From: JAJTCH01 sp040386195
Lineage (GTDB): Bacteria; Pseudomonadota; Alphaproteobacteria; Rickettsiales; UBA1997
NCBI GenBank assembly: GCA_040386195.1
Contig: JAZKFV010000029.1
Location: 1-24,755 of the forward strand
DNA length: 24,755 nucleotides
Reading direction: 5' to 3'
The notes under the pieces were generated by a model, which was given only the letters and a program-made list of their open reading frames with translations, was not told where the DNA came from and did not search any database. Position numbers and translations under genes: made by a program. Positions 16,843-24,520 of the stretch are shown piece by piece (position 1 is the stretch's first letter; each line of letters begins with the position of its first letter).

Positions 16843-18765
16843 TTATTTTGCGCCAAAAAGAAATTTTTCGTCCGCTGTCAGATCAAGTTTTTTTGCTCTT
16901 TTTGCATCTGGGTCTGGTGAGGGTGATCTTTGTCTTTTGTGTTTTAATTCTTCCAATTCTACCTCGAGTTTATTGCTAATTGTGGCAACAGATTCTATCA
17001 CAACATCTCGAATCACGGTTAATTTATCTGGCTTAACAATAGATGATTTGTTAATCACTTGCCACAAATCATTTATTTCTTGAGATTGAAAACATCCTTG
17101 AAAAACTTCAGCCAAAGCTGTTTGATCTGTTTGGGTTTTAATTGAATATAACAAAGGCAAAAGAAAATTTTTGTCAACCGGAATTGATCTGTAGCCAATA
17201 TATTCTTCTTCGGACCCGTAAAAGAAAAGTCGCAATTTTTTTTGTAATACAATTATTTTTTTCTGCTCTTCATTAGTTTCTTTATCTGCTTCTTGCGAAA
17301 AAGGAAGATTCATAAAAGCATCAACAGGAAGATGCGAATATTTCTCCAGCAAGTCAGCATAGTCTTCTTCTTGACCCAAAAAAGATTTTAGCTCATCAGA
17401 AATAAGCACAAGACCAACCTTAAGAAAAGGGCTAAATTTTAATGACTCTTCTGTGAGAATCCGTTCTTTTTGGGCGGCGACAATGCTTTGAAATTCAGGA
17501 ACAACAGCTTTTTCCCATTCAATATATAAATTTTGTTGACGCTCTCTCTCTTCTGGCGTTGAAATATGATTATTAGCAAATGTCGAAAATCCCGACCCGC
17601 TTGGTAATTCAAAAGAAATTGGCTGTAAATGCGCAGTTCTTTCTTCAATTTTAAATTCTTCTTTTAACTCCCGAGGAAGTTTTTCAATAAGTGTTCGAAT
17701 GTCAGAAAAATCTCTTTGTAATCTTTCATAATCATTTTTCTCTTTTTTGATAAATTTTTCAATGACCACAAATATTACCTCAAGGGTTTCAACAGCTGAT
17801 ATTTCGAAAGTGTCATAAAGACTTACAAATATATGAACCGCATCAATACTTCCTTTTTTAATTGCCTCAAAATAAAGCTCAGCCGATTTTCCTAAGTCTT
17901 TTTCAACCCCTTTTCCCTCCCGGTATAATCCTGCAAGTTGAATCAAAGATAGCGGATGTTGCTCTGCCTTGGGCAATCTATAACATTCTATTGCTGATTG
18001 TAGATTGTGTTCAATCTCTCTATTAGTTCTCTCATAGATATAACCAAGATCAAATAATGAAATTGGATTGCCTTGAGATGCGGCTGATTTACAATATTCA
18101 AGATTTGACCTATAGCTAGCACCACGTCCATGGATATCTCTATTTTTATTGGAAAGGTATTCTAACGCTTTAGCATTTCCCTGCTCTGCACAAAAGGCAT
18201 AAATTGCACCTACAGTATCTTGGTCAATTGGATTGGTTCTTTGAACAAGATGTGCTATGGATAGCCTAATTGCATGATTATTAAAGTTTATAGATTTAAT
18301 CTCTTCTAAAAAATCCTTAATTTCAGAATGGTCAGAAACTGAAGCTTTAGCTATCAAAAGCAGCGGATCATAATAATCATAAACGCTTTCATCTAATCCT
18401 AATATATTTGCCGCATAATCTTCACCGCGCTGGGAAGAGTAATAATGCAAGATTTGTCGATAACCCAATTTCAGTAATAAATTTTTGCATTGAGCTTGTT
18501 TTTCCACACTAATAATCCCGGTGATTTTTATTACCGGCGAGCCGTCATTTTGTTCAGCAACATCAGTATCTTCTGGCTGTTTTTTTACATTAAATCCGCA
18601 GCGATAATAGAAAAATAAATTAACCAAATCAGCAACGCAAGCCTGCCTTGCGCCAAGATCTTCGGCAACAGTAAGCATTTGCGGATTTTCAAGATATTGC
18701 TGATATCTAGCTTCTAGCTGGTTAAAATTTTCTTGGGAAAAATTATGATCAATATTTAAAGGCAT
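16843..18765 (-). CDS. Sel1-like repeat protein with bipartite NLS-like C-terminus (paralogue B)
   Basis: This is a 640-residue soluble helical protein with no signal peptide seen. The N-terminal domain (about 40-140: YYRCGFNVKK, LLLKLGYRQILHYYS) is homologous to that of the protein at 12938-15478. Sel1-like repeats span about 184-305, clearest as LAGLYREGKGVEKDLGKSAE (277-296). The middle is highly charged and probably partly coiled coil (about 330-375 and 405-440). The C-terminus has KHKRQR (608-613), SPSPDPDA, then KRAKK (622-626). This matches the classical bipartite nuclear import consensus (KR, ten residues, KRxKK). The gene starts 17 nt after yejB and ends 22 nt before corB. A host-nucleus-directed effector is a hypothesis only. 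Other roles, such as RNA or nucleoid binding by the basic tail, are possible. Confidence 0.85.
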   Translation of the reverse strand: MPLNIDHNFSQENFNQLEARYQQYLENPQMLTVAEDLGARQACVADLVNLFFYYRCGFNVKKQPEDTDVAEQNDGSPVIKITGIISVEKQAQCKNLLLKLGYRQILHYYSSQRGEDYAANILGLDESVYDYYDPLLLIAKASVSDHSEIKDFLEEIKSINFNNHAIRLSIAHLVQRTNPIDQDTVGAIYAFCAEQGNAKALEYLSNKNRDIHGRGASYRSNLEYCKSAASQGNPISLFDLGYIYERTNREIEHNLQSAIECYRLPKAEQHPLSLIQLAGLYREGKGVEKDLGKSAELYFEAIKKGSIDAVHIFVSLYDTFEISAVETLEVIFVVIEKFIKKEKNDYERLQRDFSDIRTLIEKLPRELKEEFKIEERTAHLQPISFELPSGSGFSTFANNHISTPEERERQQNLYIEWEKAVVPEFQSIVAAQKERILTEESLKFSPFLKVGLVLISDELKSFLGQEEDYADLLEKYSHLPVDAFMNLPFSQEADKETNEEQKKIIVLQKKLRLFFYGSEEEYIGYRSIPVDKNFLLPLLYSIKTQTDQTALAEVFQGCFQSQEINDLWQVINKSSIVKPDKLTVIRDVVIESVATISNKLEVELEELKHKRQRSPSPDPDAKRAKKLDLTADEKFLFGAK

Positions 18766-18782
18766 TTTGTTTTATTGTTTGT

Positions 18783-19868
18783 TTATCTATTTTCAAAATC
18801 AATCCGAGGATCGACCAAACGATAAGTTATATCGCTGATTATTCCAGAAACAAGACCGAGTAATGTAAAAAAATATAATGTGCCGAACATTAGCGGATAA
18901 TCTCTTGAAACGGCGGCTTCAAAGCCTAAAAGACCTAAGCCATTTAAGGAAAAAATAATTTCGACCAACAAACCGCTGGTAAAAATAACGCCAATCAAAG
19001 CAGCGGGAAAACCGGCGATAACGATGAGCAAAGCGTTTCTAAAAATATGGCGATAGAGAATTTGTTGTTGGTTTAAACCTTTGGCACGAGCGGCAACAAC
19101 ATATTGTTTGTTGATTTCTTCGAGAAAAGAATTTTTGCATAAGAAAGTTAGGCTGGCAAAACCGCCAATCACCATTGAAATTATTGGTAAAAATAAATGC
19201 CAGAAATAATCGCCAATTTTTTGCCACCAAGTTAAATCAGCAAAATTGCTGGAAACCAAGCCGCGCAAGGGAAAAATGCTCAAAAAATTGCCGCCGCAAA
19301 ATAACACCATCAAAAAAACAGCTAATAAAAATGACGGAATTGCATAGCCAATAATCACAATGGTGCTGCTGTAAATATCAAATTTACTGCCATTGCTCAC
19401 AGCTTTTTTAATGCCAAGCGGAATTGATATTAAATAAACTAATAAGGTGGTCCAAAGCCCTAAAGATATTGAAACCGGAAGTCTTTCAACAACTAAATTA
19501 ATCACCGATTTATCCTGATAAAAACTATTGCCAAAATCGAAAGTTAAATATTTTTTTATCATCAAATAAAACCTTTCCCACAAAGGTTTATCAAAGCCGT
19601 AGAGTTTTTCAATCTTGCTGATAATTTCCGGATCAATGCCTTGCGCACCACGATATTTAATGTTGCCGCTCGTTTCGGCGGCGCTTAAATGCACATCGTG
19701 ATTAACCATCGCCGCCTCGCCGTTAATTTGATTGGGATGATTCAAACTATTAATCAACCTTTCCACCGGCCCGCCCGGCGCGGATTGAATGATTAAAAAA
19801 TTGACCAGCATTATTAGCAATAAAGTGGGGAAAATTAGTAATATTCTTTTGGCAAGATAAAGATACAT
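18783..19868 (-). CDS. yejB: ABC transporter permease, YejB-like (peptide/microcin C family)
   Basis: This is a 361-aa inner-membrane permease of the DppB/OppB class. The first transmembrane helix is at 7-29 (ILLIFPTLLLIMLVNFLII), followed by SAPGGPVERL, typical of YejB. A long periplasmic insert (about 35-125) includes IDPEIISKIEKLYGFDKPLWERF. The ATPase-contact EAA loop is at about 254-283 (QYVVAARAKGLNQQQILYRH). The C-terminus YRLVDPRIDF is characteristic. Length matches E. coli YejB (364). It forms the channel with a YejE-type partner, most likely the product of 11912-12925. It begins 6 nt after the helicase gene and is followed by the Sel1 gene, so the three are probably one transcript. 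There is no Shine-Dalgarno sequence. Confidence 0.92.
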   Translation of the reverse strand: MYLYLAKRILLIFPTLLLIMLVNFLIIQSAPGGPVERLINSLNHPNQINGEAAMVNHDVHLSAAETSGNIKYRGAQGIDPEIISKIEKLYGFDKPLWERFYLMIKKYLTFDFGNSFYQDKSVINLVVERLPVSISLGLWTTLLVYLISIPLGIKKAVSNGSKFDIYSSTIVIIGYAIPSFLLAVFLMVLFCGGNFLSIFPLRGLVSSNFADLTWWQKIGDYFWHLFLPIISMVIGGFASLTFLCKNSFLEEINKQYVVAARAKGLNQQQILYRHIFRNALLIVIAGFPAALIGVIFTSGLLVEIIFSLNGLGLLGFEAAVSRDYPLMFGTLYFFTLLGLVSGIISDITYRLVDPRIDFENR

Positions 19869-19874
19869 TATCGA

Positions 19875-21992
19875 TTAGGAATCGGTTAAAAAGTTTTTCA
19901 TTATTGTTTTAATGTCGGCTTTTTCAAATTTAATTTTCAACTTCTCACCATCAACTTCCAAAACTTTTCCATAACCAAATTTCTGATGAAAAACTCTTTT
20001 GCCAAGCATTGATTCTTCTTGATCGAAGCTGGCTTCATCGCCTAAATAATAATGTTTAATTGCCGGTTTATTTTGATTAAAATCTCTGCGCAAAAGTTGA
20101 TCGCTATCGATTATTTCTTCTGGCAATTCTCGCAAAAAAGGTGAGGGCAAAGCTACTTGCATTTGTCCGAAGGTGAAGCGGTTTTGGGCGAAGCTTAAAT
20201 GAAGAAGTTTTTTGGCGCGGGTGATTGCAACGTAAAGCAAGCGGCGTTCTTCCTCCATTCCGTTTCGTTCCTGAGTGGCTCTGCCACTTGGAAAAACGCC
20301 TTCTTCGAGACCGGGAATAAATACAACTTCAAACTCCAAACCTTTGGCGCTGTGAACGGTCATGATATTGACCATTTCTTTATCGCGATCAATTTTTTCA
20401 TCGCCACTAACTAAACTAACATGTTCTAAAAACGCGGCGAGGCTGTCGAATTCAGCAAGGCTTCCGGCAAATTCCTGCAAATTTTCTACACGCGCCGCAG
20501 CGTCGGGAGTTTTTTCATTTTGCCACATTTGAATATAGCCAGAATCTTCCAAGATTTGTTTGGCTAAATCGCTTAGCGAAATTAATGGAATTGAGCTTTG
20601 CCATTTTTCTAAATTGTCGATCAGATCTTTTAAAGCTTGCTTGGATTTTCCTTTTAGAGTCTCGTCACCAACCGATCTTTTTATCGCTAAAAACAACGAA
20701 CATTTTTCATCGCGTGCTTTGTTCATCAACTTCTCCAAACCCGCTTCGCCCAAGCCTCTTTTAGGTAAATTGACAATGCGTTCTAACGCCAAATCATCAG
20801 CAGAATTTTGCACCACGCGCAAATAGGCAATGGCATCTTTAATCTCTTTACGATCATAAAATTTTAACCCGCCAACAATGCGATAAGGCAAACCATTACT
20901 CATAAACATCTCTTCAAACGATCTGGTTTGATAGCCGGCGCGCACCAAAATGGCGATGTGATTTAAATTAATTTTTTCGTTGCGCTGCAAATCTAAAATA
21001 ATATCGGCAATGCCGGTGGCTTCCATTCGATCACTCATAAAAGTGAATAACTTAATTTTTTCGCCAACATTACTATCGGTCCATAAAGTTTTTCCGTGGC
21101 GGTGTTGATTGTGTTTAATCAGGTGGGAAGCGGCGTTGAGAATGTTGGAAGTGGAGCGATAATTTTGTTCTAAGCGAATTATTTTGGTGTTTAAAAAATC
21201 TTTTTCAAAGCGCAAAATATTAGCAACTTCAGCGCCGCGCCAGCTATAAATTGATTGATCGTCATCACCGACTGCGCAAATATTTTGCTTCTTGCCCGCC
21301 AAATATATCAGCCAGCGATATTGGCAATTATTGGTATCTTGATATTCATCAACCAAAATATGCTCAAATTTGTTTTGATAATATTGCAAAGTTTCCGGTG
21401 CTTTGGCGAAAATTTTTAAATTATATAAAAGCAAATCGCCAAAATCGGCGCAGTTCAAGGCTTGCAGGCGGTTTTGGTAACGGCTATAAACTTCTAAAAA
21501 TTTTGGTAATCGTTCCGACAAAGTAGAATTATGTTCTAAATCTTCAGGCAGCAAAGCCTTGTCTTTTAAGCGCTCAATCTGATATTGATAATTTTTTGCC
21601 GGAAATTCTTTGGAATCGATATTTAAATCAGCGGTGATTTGTTTGAGCAAACGCAAAGAATCGTCAGAATCAATAATGGTAAAATCGCTTTTTAAGCCAA
21701 CAATTTCAGGGTGGCGTTTTAAAATGCGTGTGGCAATGGAATGAAAAGTTCCCATCCAAATATTTTGCGCCAAATCCCCAATTTGCGCCGCAATGCGCTG
21801 CTTCATTTCTGCGGCGGCTTTGTTGGTGAAAGTGACGGCTAAAATTTGATAAGGATTAGCTAGATAAGAATTGATGATATAAATAATGCGCTCGGTTAAA
21901 ACCCGAGTTTTGCCAGTGCCGGCGCCAGCCAAAATTAATAATGGCGAACCTTGATGCAGAACTGCTTCTTTTTGGGTGGGATTGAGATTCAT
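19875..21992 (-). CDS. uvrD: ATP-dependent DNA helicase, UvrD/PcrA/Rep family
   Basis: This is a superfamily 1A 3'-5' DNA helicase (705 aa from the chosen start) acting in repair and replication. Motifs in order are Walker A AGAGTGKT (22-29), DEYQD (215-219), GDDDQSIYSWRG (242-253), then QNYRS, VHSAKGLEF and YVAITRAKK. The C-terminal Tudor-like RNA-polymerase-binding module (KVFHQKFGYGK-type sequence, here VFHQKFGYGKVLEVDG) is present. The frame continues upstream to an ATG at 22037, but those 15 residues (MKKILRYAQDDEALY) are translated from the palindromic repeat at 22005-22086. The start MNLNPTQKEAV at 21992 aligns with the family. The next gene, yejB, begins 6 nt after the stop. Whether it is orthologous to UvrD or PcrA cannot be settled here. 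Confidence 0.94.
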   Translation of the reverse strand: MNLNPTQKEAVLHQGSPLLILAGAGTGKTRVLTERIIYIINSYLANPYQILAVTFTNKAAAEMKQRIAAQIGDLAQNIWMGTFHSIATRILKRHPEIVGLKSDFTIIDSDDSLRLLKQITADLNIDSKEFPAKNYQYQIERLKDKALLPEDLEHNSTLSERLPKFLEVYSRYQNRLQALNCADFGDLLLYNLKIFAKAPETLQYYQNKFEHILVDEYQDTNNCQYRWLIYLAGKKQNICAVGDDDQSIYSWRGAEVANILRFEKDFLNTKIIRLEQNYRSTSNILNAASHLIKHNQHRHGKTLWTDSNVGEKIKLFTFMSDRMEATGIADIILDLQRNEKINLNHIAILVRAGYQTRSFEEMFMSNGLPYRIVGGLKFYDRKEIKDAIAYLRVVQNSADDLALERIVNLPKRGLGEAGLEKLMNKARDEKCSLFLAIKRSVGDETLKGKSKQALKDLIDNLEKWQSSIPLISLSDLAKQILEDSGYIQMWQNEKTPDAAARVENLQEFAGSLAEFDSLAAFLEHVSLVSGDEKIDRDKEMVNIMTVHSAKGLEFEVVFIPGLEEGVFPSGRATQERNGMEEERRLLYVAITRAKKLLHLSFAQNRFTFGQMQVALPSPFLRELPEEIIDSDQLLRRDFNQNKPAIKHYYLGDEASFDQEESMLGKRVFHQKFGYGKVLEVDGEKLKIKFEKADIKTIMKNFLTDS

Positions 21993-22004
21993 ATATAAAG
22001 CTTC

Positions 22005-22104
22005 GTCATCCTGAGCGTAGCGAAGGATCTTTTTCAACTTGCCGTGAAATTCGTCTCACGAGATCCTTCGCTGCGCTCAGGATGACAGTTTAACAGGATG
22101 ACAG
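22005..22104. repeat. Dispersed palindromic repeat, copy 2, with a partial end duplication
   Basis: Arms 22005-22030 and 22061-22086 are reverse complements over 26 nt with one T-G position, around a 30-nt loop. The arm sequence matches the copy at 11798-11880, and the loops are related (GTGAAATTCGTCT against GTGAAA..ATTCGGTCT). Just outside the right arm, CAGGATGACAG occurs twice, at 22078-22088 and 22093-22103, separated by TTTAA. The repeat lies between the deoxyhypusine-synthase-like stop and the helicase start, and may terminate the upstream transcript. Confidence 0.9.
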
Positions 22105-22113
22105 CTATGTCTA

Positions 22114-23133
22114 TTATTTAAACAATTTGGAATAATTTTTAGGCTTTCTAGTTTTCCAATAGCCGCGGTGATAAGCATCAGAAGCTAAAAGTGGCATAAC
22201 TGAACCAGCTTCAGCGAAAACCATTTGTTCATAAGTTGTATCAACTTTTCCCCAAGAGCAAGCTTCTTTCAAAGTTGAAGAAGAGCAAGCGCCGTCGCGA
22301 ACATCAGCAACGGTGATTTGCACTGCGTATTTATGCATCTCAGCTTCAATGCCTAAAATTTCAGCGCAAACAACAGTGTCTTGCACGAAATTTTTTGGAA
22401 CGCCGCCGCCAATCATCAACAATCCTGTAGTTCCAGCTTTAATTTTAACATCAGTTAATTCTCTAAAATCAGCAATAGAATCGATAGTTAAATGTTTTTT
22501 CGGGTTTTGAACTTGGTGAACAACCAAACCAAAACCAGCGGAAGAATCAGTGAAAGCTGGGCAGAAAATTGGCACGTTTTTGTCGTAGCAAGTTTCGATT
22601 AAAGAATTTTTCTTCTTAGAATTTTTCTTCAAAAATTTTCCCATTTCCCAAATAAATTCACGAGAAGAATAAGGGCGAGCTTCTAGTGAGTTAGCGATTT
22701 TTAAAATAGTGTGATCACATTTTTGTAAATCTTTTTCATCGATGTAAGTATCGTAAATTCTATCGATATAATTTTTTCTCAAAAATTGATCATCGATAAA
22801 TTGTGAACCTTGATAATGTTTGAATCCAAGAGCTTCAAAAAAATCCATATCAACAATTGAAGCGCCAGTTGAAACGATGGCGTCAACCATATTATTTTTG
22901 ACCAGTTCAGTATATAAATCCATACAACCGCCCGCTGAAGTTGAGCCGGCGAGGGTGAGAATTACTGAGCATTTTTTGTCTTTTAACATCATATTAAAAA
23001 TCTCGGTGGCTTTTGCCAAATCGCGCGAGGTGAAAGACATTTTATCGAAAGCGTCAATAATTTTACGCGCATCAAAAGATTTGATATCGATATGTTTAAC
23101 TTCTTTAGAAAGTAATTCTTTTTTTGTAACCAT
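22114..23133 (-). CDS. Deoxyhypusine-synthase-family enzyme, probable homospermidine synthase
   Basis: This 339-aa NAD-dependent enzyme belongs to the deoxyhypusine synthase (DHS) fold. The NAD-binding stretches LTLAGSTSAGG (59-69) and VSTGASIVDMDF (87-98), LLMIGGGVPKNF (238-249) and the catalytic-lysine motif EACSWGKV (290-297, Lys296) are conserved. The lysine forms an imine with the aminobutyl group taken from a polyamine. Bacteria lack eIF5A, so true deoxyhypusine synthesis is unlikely. Bacterial members of this family are associated with homospermidine formation. The adjacent decarboxylase, 94 bp upstream on the same strand, would provide putrescine. The ATG is preceded by a poly-A stretch with no Shine-Dalgarno, just after a heptad-repeat hairpin. 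The precise substrate is inferred. Confidence 0.85.
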   Translation of the reverse strand: MVTKKELLSKEVKHIDIKSFDARKIIDAFDKMSFTSRDLAKATEIFNMMLKDKKCSVILTLAGSTSAGGCMDLYTELVKNNMVDAIVSTGASIVDMDFFEALGFKHYQGSQFIDDQFLRKNYIDRIYDTYIDEKDLQKCDHTILKIANSLEARPYSSREFIWEMGKFLKKNSKKKNSLIETCYDKNVPIFCPAFTDSSAGFGLVVHQVQNPKKHLTIDSIADFRELTDVKIKAGTTGLLMIGGGVPKNFVQDTVVCAEILGIEAEMHKYAVQITVADVRDGACSSSTLKEACSWGKVDTTYEQMVFAEAGSVMPLLASDAYHRGYWKTRKPKNYSKLFK

Positions 23134-23142
23134 TTTTTTTAG

Positions 23143-23224
23143 TTGTAAGTGGATTAAGTCGTAAGTCGTAAGTCGTAAGTCGTAAGTCGCTCCGAGTCTG
23201 ATTGGGCTTACGACTCACGACTAA
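23143..23224. repeat. Heptad-repeat hairpin, TAAGTCG family, upstream of the DHS-like gene
   Basis: Five perfect tandem copies of TAAGTCG occupy 23155-23189, with a degenerate unit before them (TAAGTGG from 23146). A complementary stretch CTTACGACTCACGACTAA at 23207-23224 can fold back on the tandem array with a mismatch and a bulge. It fills most of the 94-bp gap between the decarboxylase stop and the DHS-like start on the - strand. The same unit appears at 3-16 before tRNA-Trp. Confidence 0.85.
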
Positions 23225-23227
23225 GGT

Positions 23228-24520
23228 TTATATTAATTCTAGTTGTTTTTCCTCTTCGATTTGTTCGCTATACATTGAAACTAAAGGCGCGTCGCCAACT
23301 TCAATTTGTAAAACATCATCAAAGCCGTTGAATTTGGTGCGAATGCTTTGTGAATAAGCGCCAAGCCCGCCAATTTCAATATAATCGCCTTCGCGGATAT
23401 TTTCAGGCAAATAGAAAGGGCCTTTCATAACATCTAAACTATCGCAAGTTGGCCCGTAAAAACCAAAGGCGATTAAATTTGGCGAAAGAATGGTTTTGTT
23501 ATTAGCGCGAATGGTTTTGGTTGGATAAATAAAACCCGGATAACCAGCGTCAAACAAGCCGCCATAAGTTCCATCATTAATATAAAGCATTTGATTTTTG
23601 CGCGCTTCAACTCTGACAACTAAAGAGCCAGATTCAGCCACCAAAGCGCGTCCTGGTTCACACCATAATTCGCAAGAATTGCCTAAACCTAAAGATTTTA
23701 CCGTGTCGTTAATTTCGTCAATATAACTTTTTAGCGGTGGTGGAGTTAAGCCTGGATAAGAAGATGGAAAGCCGCCGCCAACGTCAAGAACATCTAATTT
23801 AACTTTAGCTTGTTCGATAATTTCTTTCACGATGGTGATTGCGTTTCGATATTCAGAAGGTTCCATACATTGTGAACCAACGTGAAAACAAACGCCCAAA
23901 GTTTTTGCCACAGTGCGCACTTTTCTAATTAGACCAACTGATTCGCTGGGCAAAATTCCGAACTTGCCGGAAAGATCAATTGCGGCGTGAGAATTTGGAA
24001 TTGAAAGGCGAATATGCAAAGATAAATCATTAGCATTTTTAGTGACTTGCAGAATTTTTTCTAACTCATCAAAAGAATCGAGCGAAAAATCTCTGATGCC
24101 ATAATTAAAATAAGCCTCATAAATTGCTTCACGGCTTTTAACTGGATGCATAAAATACATCGTAGCTTGCGGAAATAATTTGGCGATTAATTTAACTTCA
24201 TTTAATGAGGCAACATCAAAATGTTTTACGCCAGCGTCATGAAGATGATTCAAAGCTGTTTCGCTAGGATTACTTTTTACTGAATATAAAACTTTGCCAG
24301 AAAAATTGCTCAAGAACCAGCCGGCAGCTTTCTTCAAACCATTTGGTTTTAAGACGTGAACTGGAATAGTTGGTTTTATCTTGACGATCTTAGACTCTAG
24401 AGAGCTGTATTGATTGCTTGATTTGAGAATAGAAGAATTTTTTCTTCTATTATTAGGGAAATCTAAATAACAAATATTGGATTTAATATTTGTATTTGTG
24501 GGGGCACCATCATATTCCAT
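23228..24520 (-). CDS. Fold-III PLP-dependent ornithine (or lysine/ornithine) decarboxylase
   Basis: This group IV decarboxylase (430 aa from the chosen start) converts ornithine, and possibly lysine, to putrescine or cadaverine in the cytoplasm. The PLP lysine lies in YSVKSNPS (Lys82). HVGSQ (213-217), the phosphate-binding GGGFPSSYPG (248-257), EPGRALV (288-294) and the catalytic cysteine in GPTCDSLD (Cys359) are present. About 50 residues precede the conserved IPVHVLKP, an extension over typical alphaproteobacterial members. The frame opens at a TTG (24538). The ATG at 24520 is preferred because GGAGA (complement of 24532-24536) lies 11 nt upstream as a Shine-Dalgarno sequence. It leads the polyamine pair. 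Ornithine versus lysine preference cannot be read from the motifs. Confidence 0.9.
   Translation of the reverse strand: MEYDGAPTNTNIKSNICYLDFPNNRRKNSSILKSSNQYSSLESKIVKIKPTIPVHVLKPNGLKKAAGWFLSNFSGKVLYSVKSNPSETALNHLHDAGVKHFDVASLNEVKLIAKLFPQATMYFMHPVKSREAIYEAYFNYGIRDFSLDSFDELEKILQVTKNANDLSLHIRLSIPNSHAAIDLSGKFGILPSESVGLIRKVRTVAKTLGVCFHVGSQCMEPSEYRNAITIVKEIIEQAKVKLDVLDVGGGFPSSYPGLTPPPLKSYIDEINDTVKSLGLGNSCELWCEPGRALVAESGSLVVRVEARKNQMLYINDGTYGGLFDAGYPGFIYPTKTIRANNKTILSPNLIAFGFYGPTCDSLDVMKGPFYLPENIREGDYIEIGGLGAYSQSIRTKFNGFDDVLQIEVGDAPLVSMYSEQIEEEKQLELI

Noticed and set aside
22820..23164. 114-codon + strand open frame opposite the DHS-like gene
   Set aside because: It is antisense to a well-conserved enzyme and runs into the heptad repeat, with no recognisable protein features.
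23155..23189. Tandem short repeats that might suggest a CRISPR array
   Set aside because: The units are 7 bp and contiguous, with no spacers and no cas genes nearby. This is a simple tandem heptad array.
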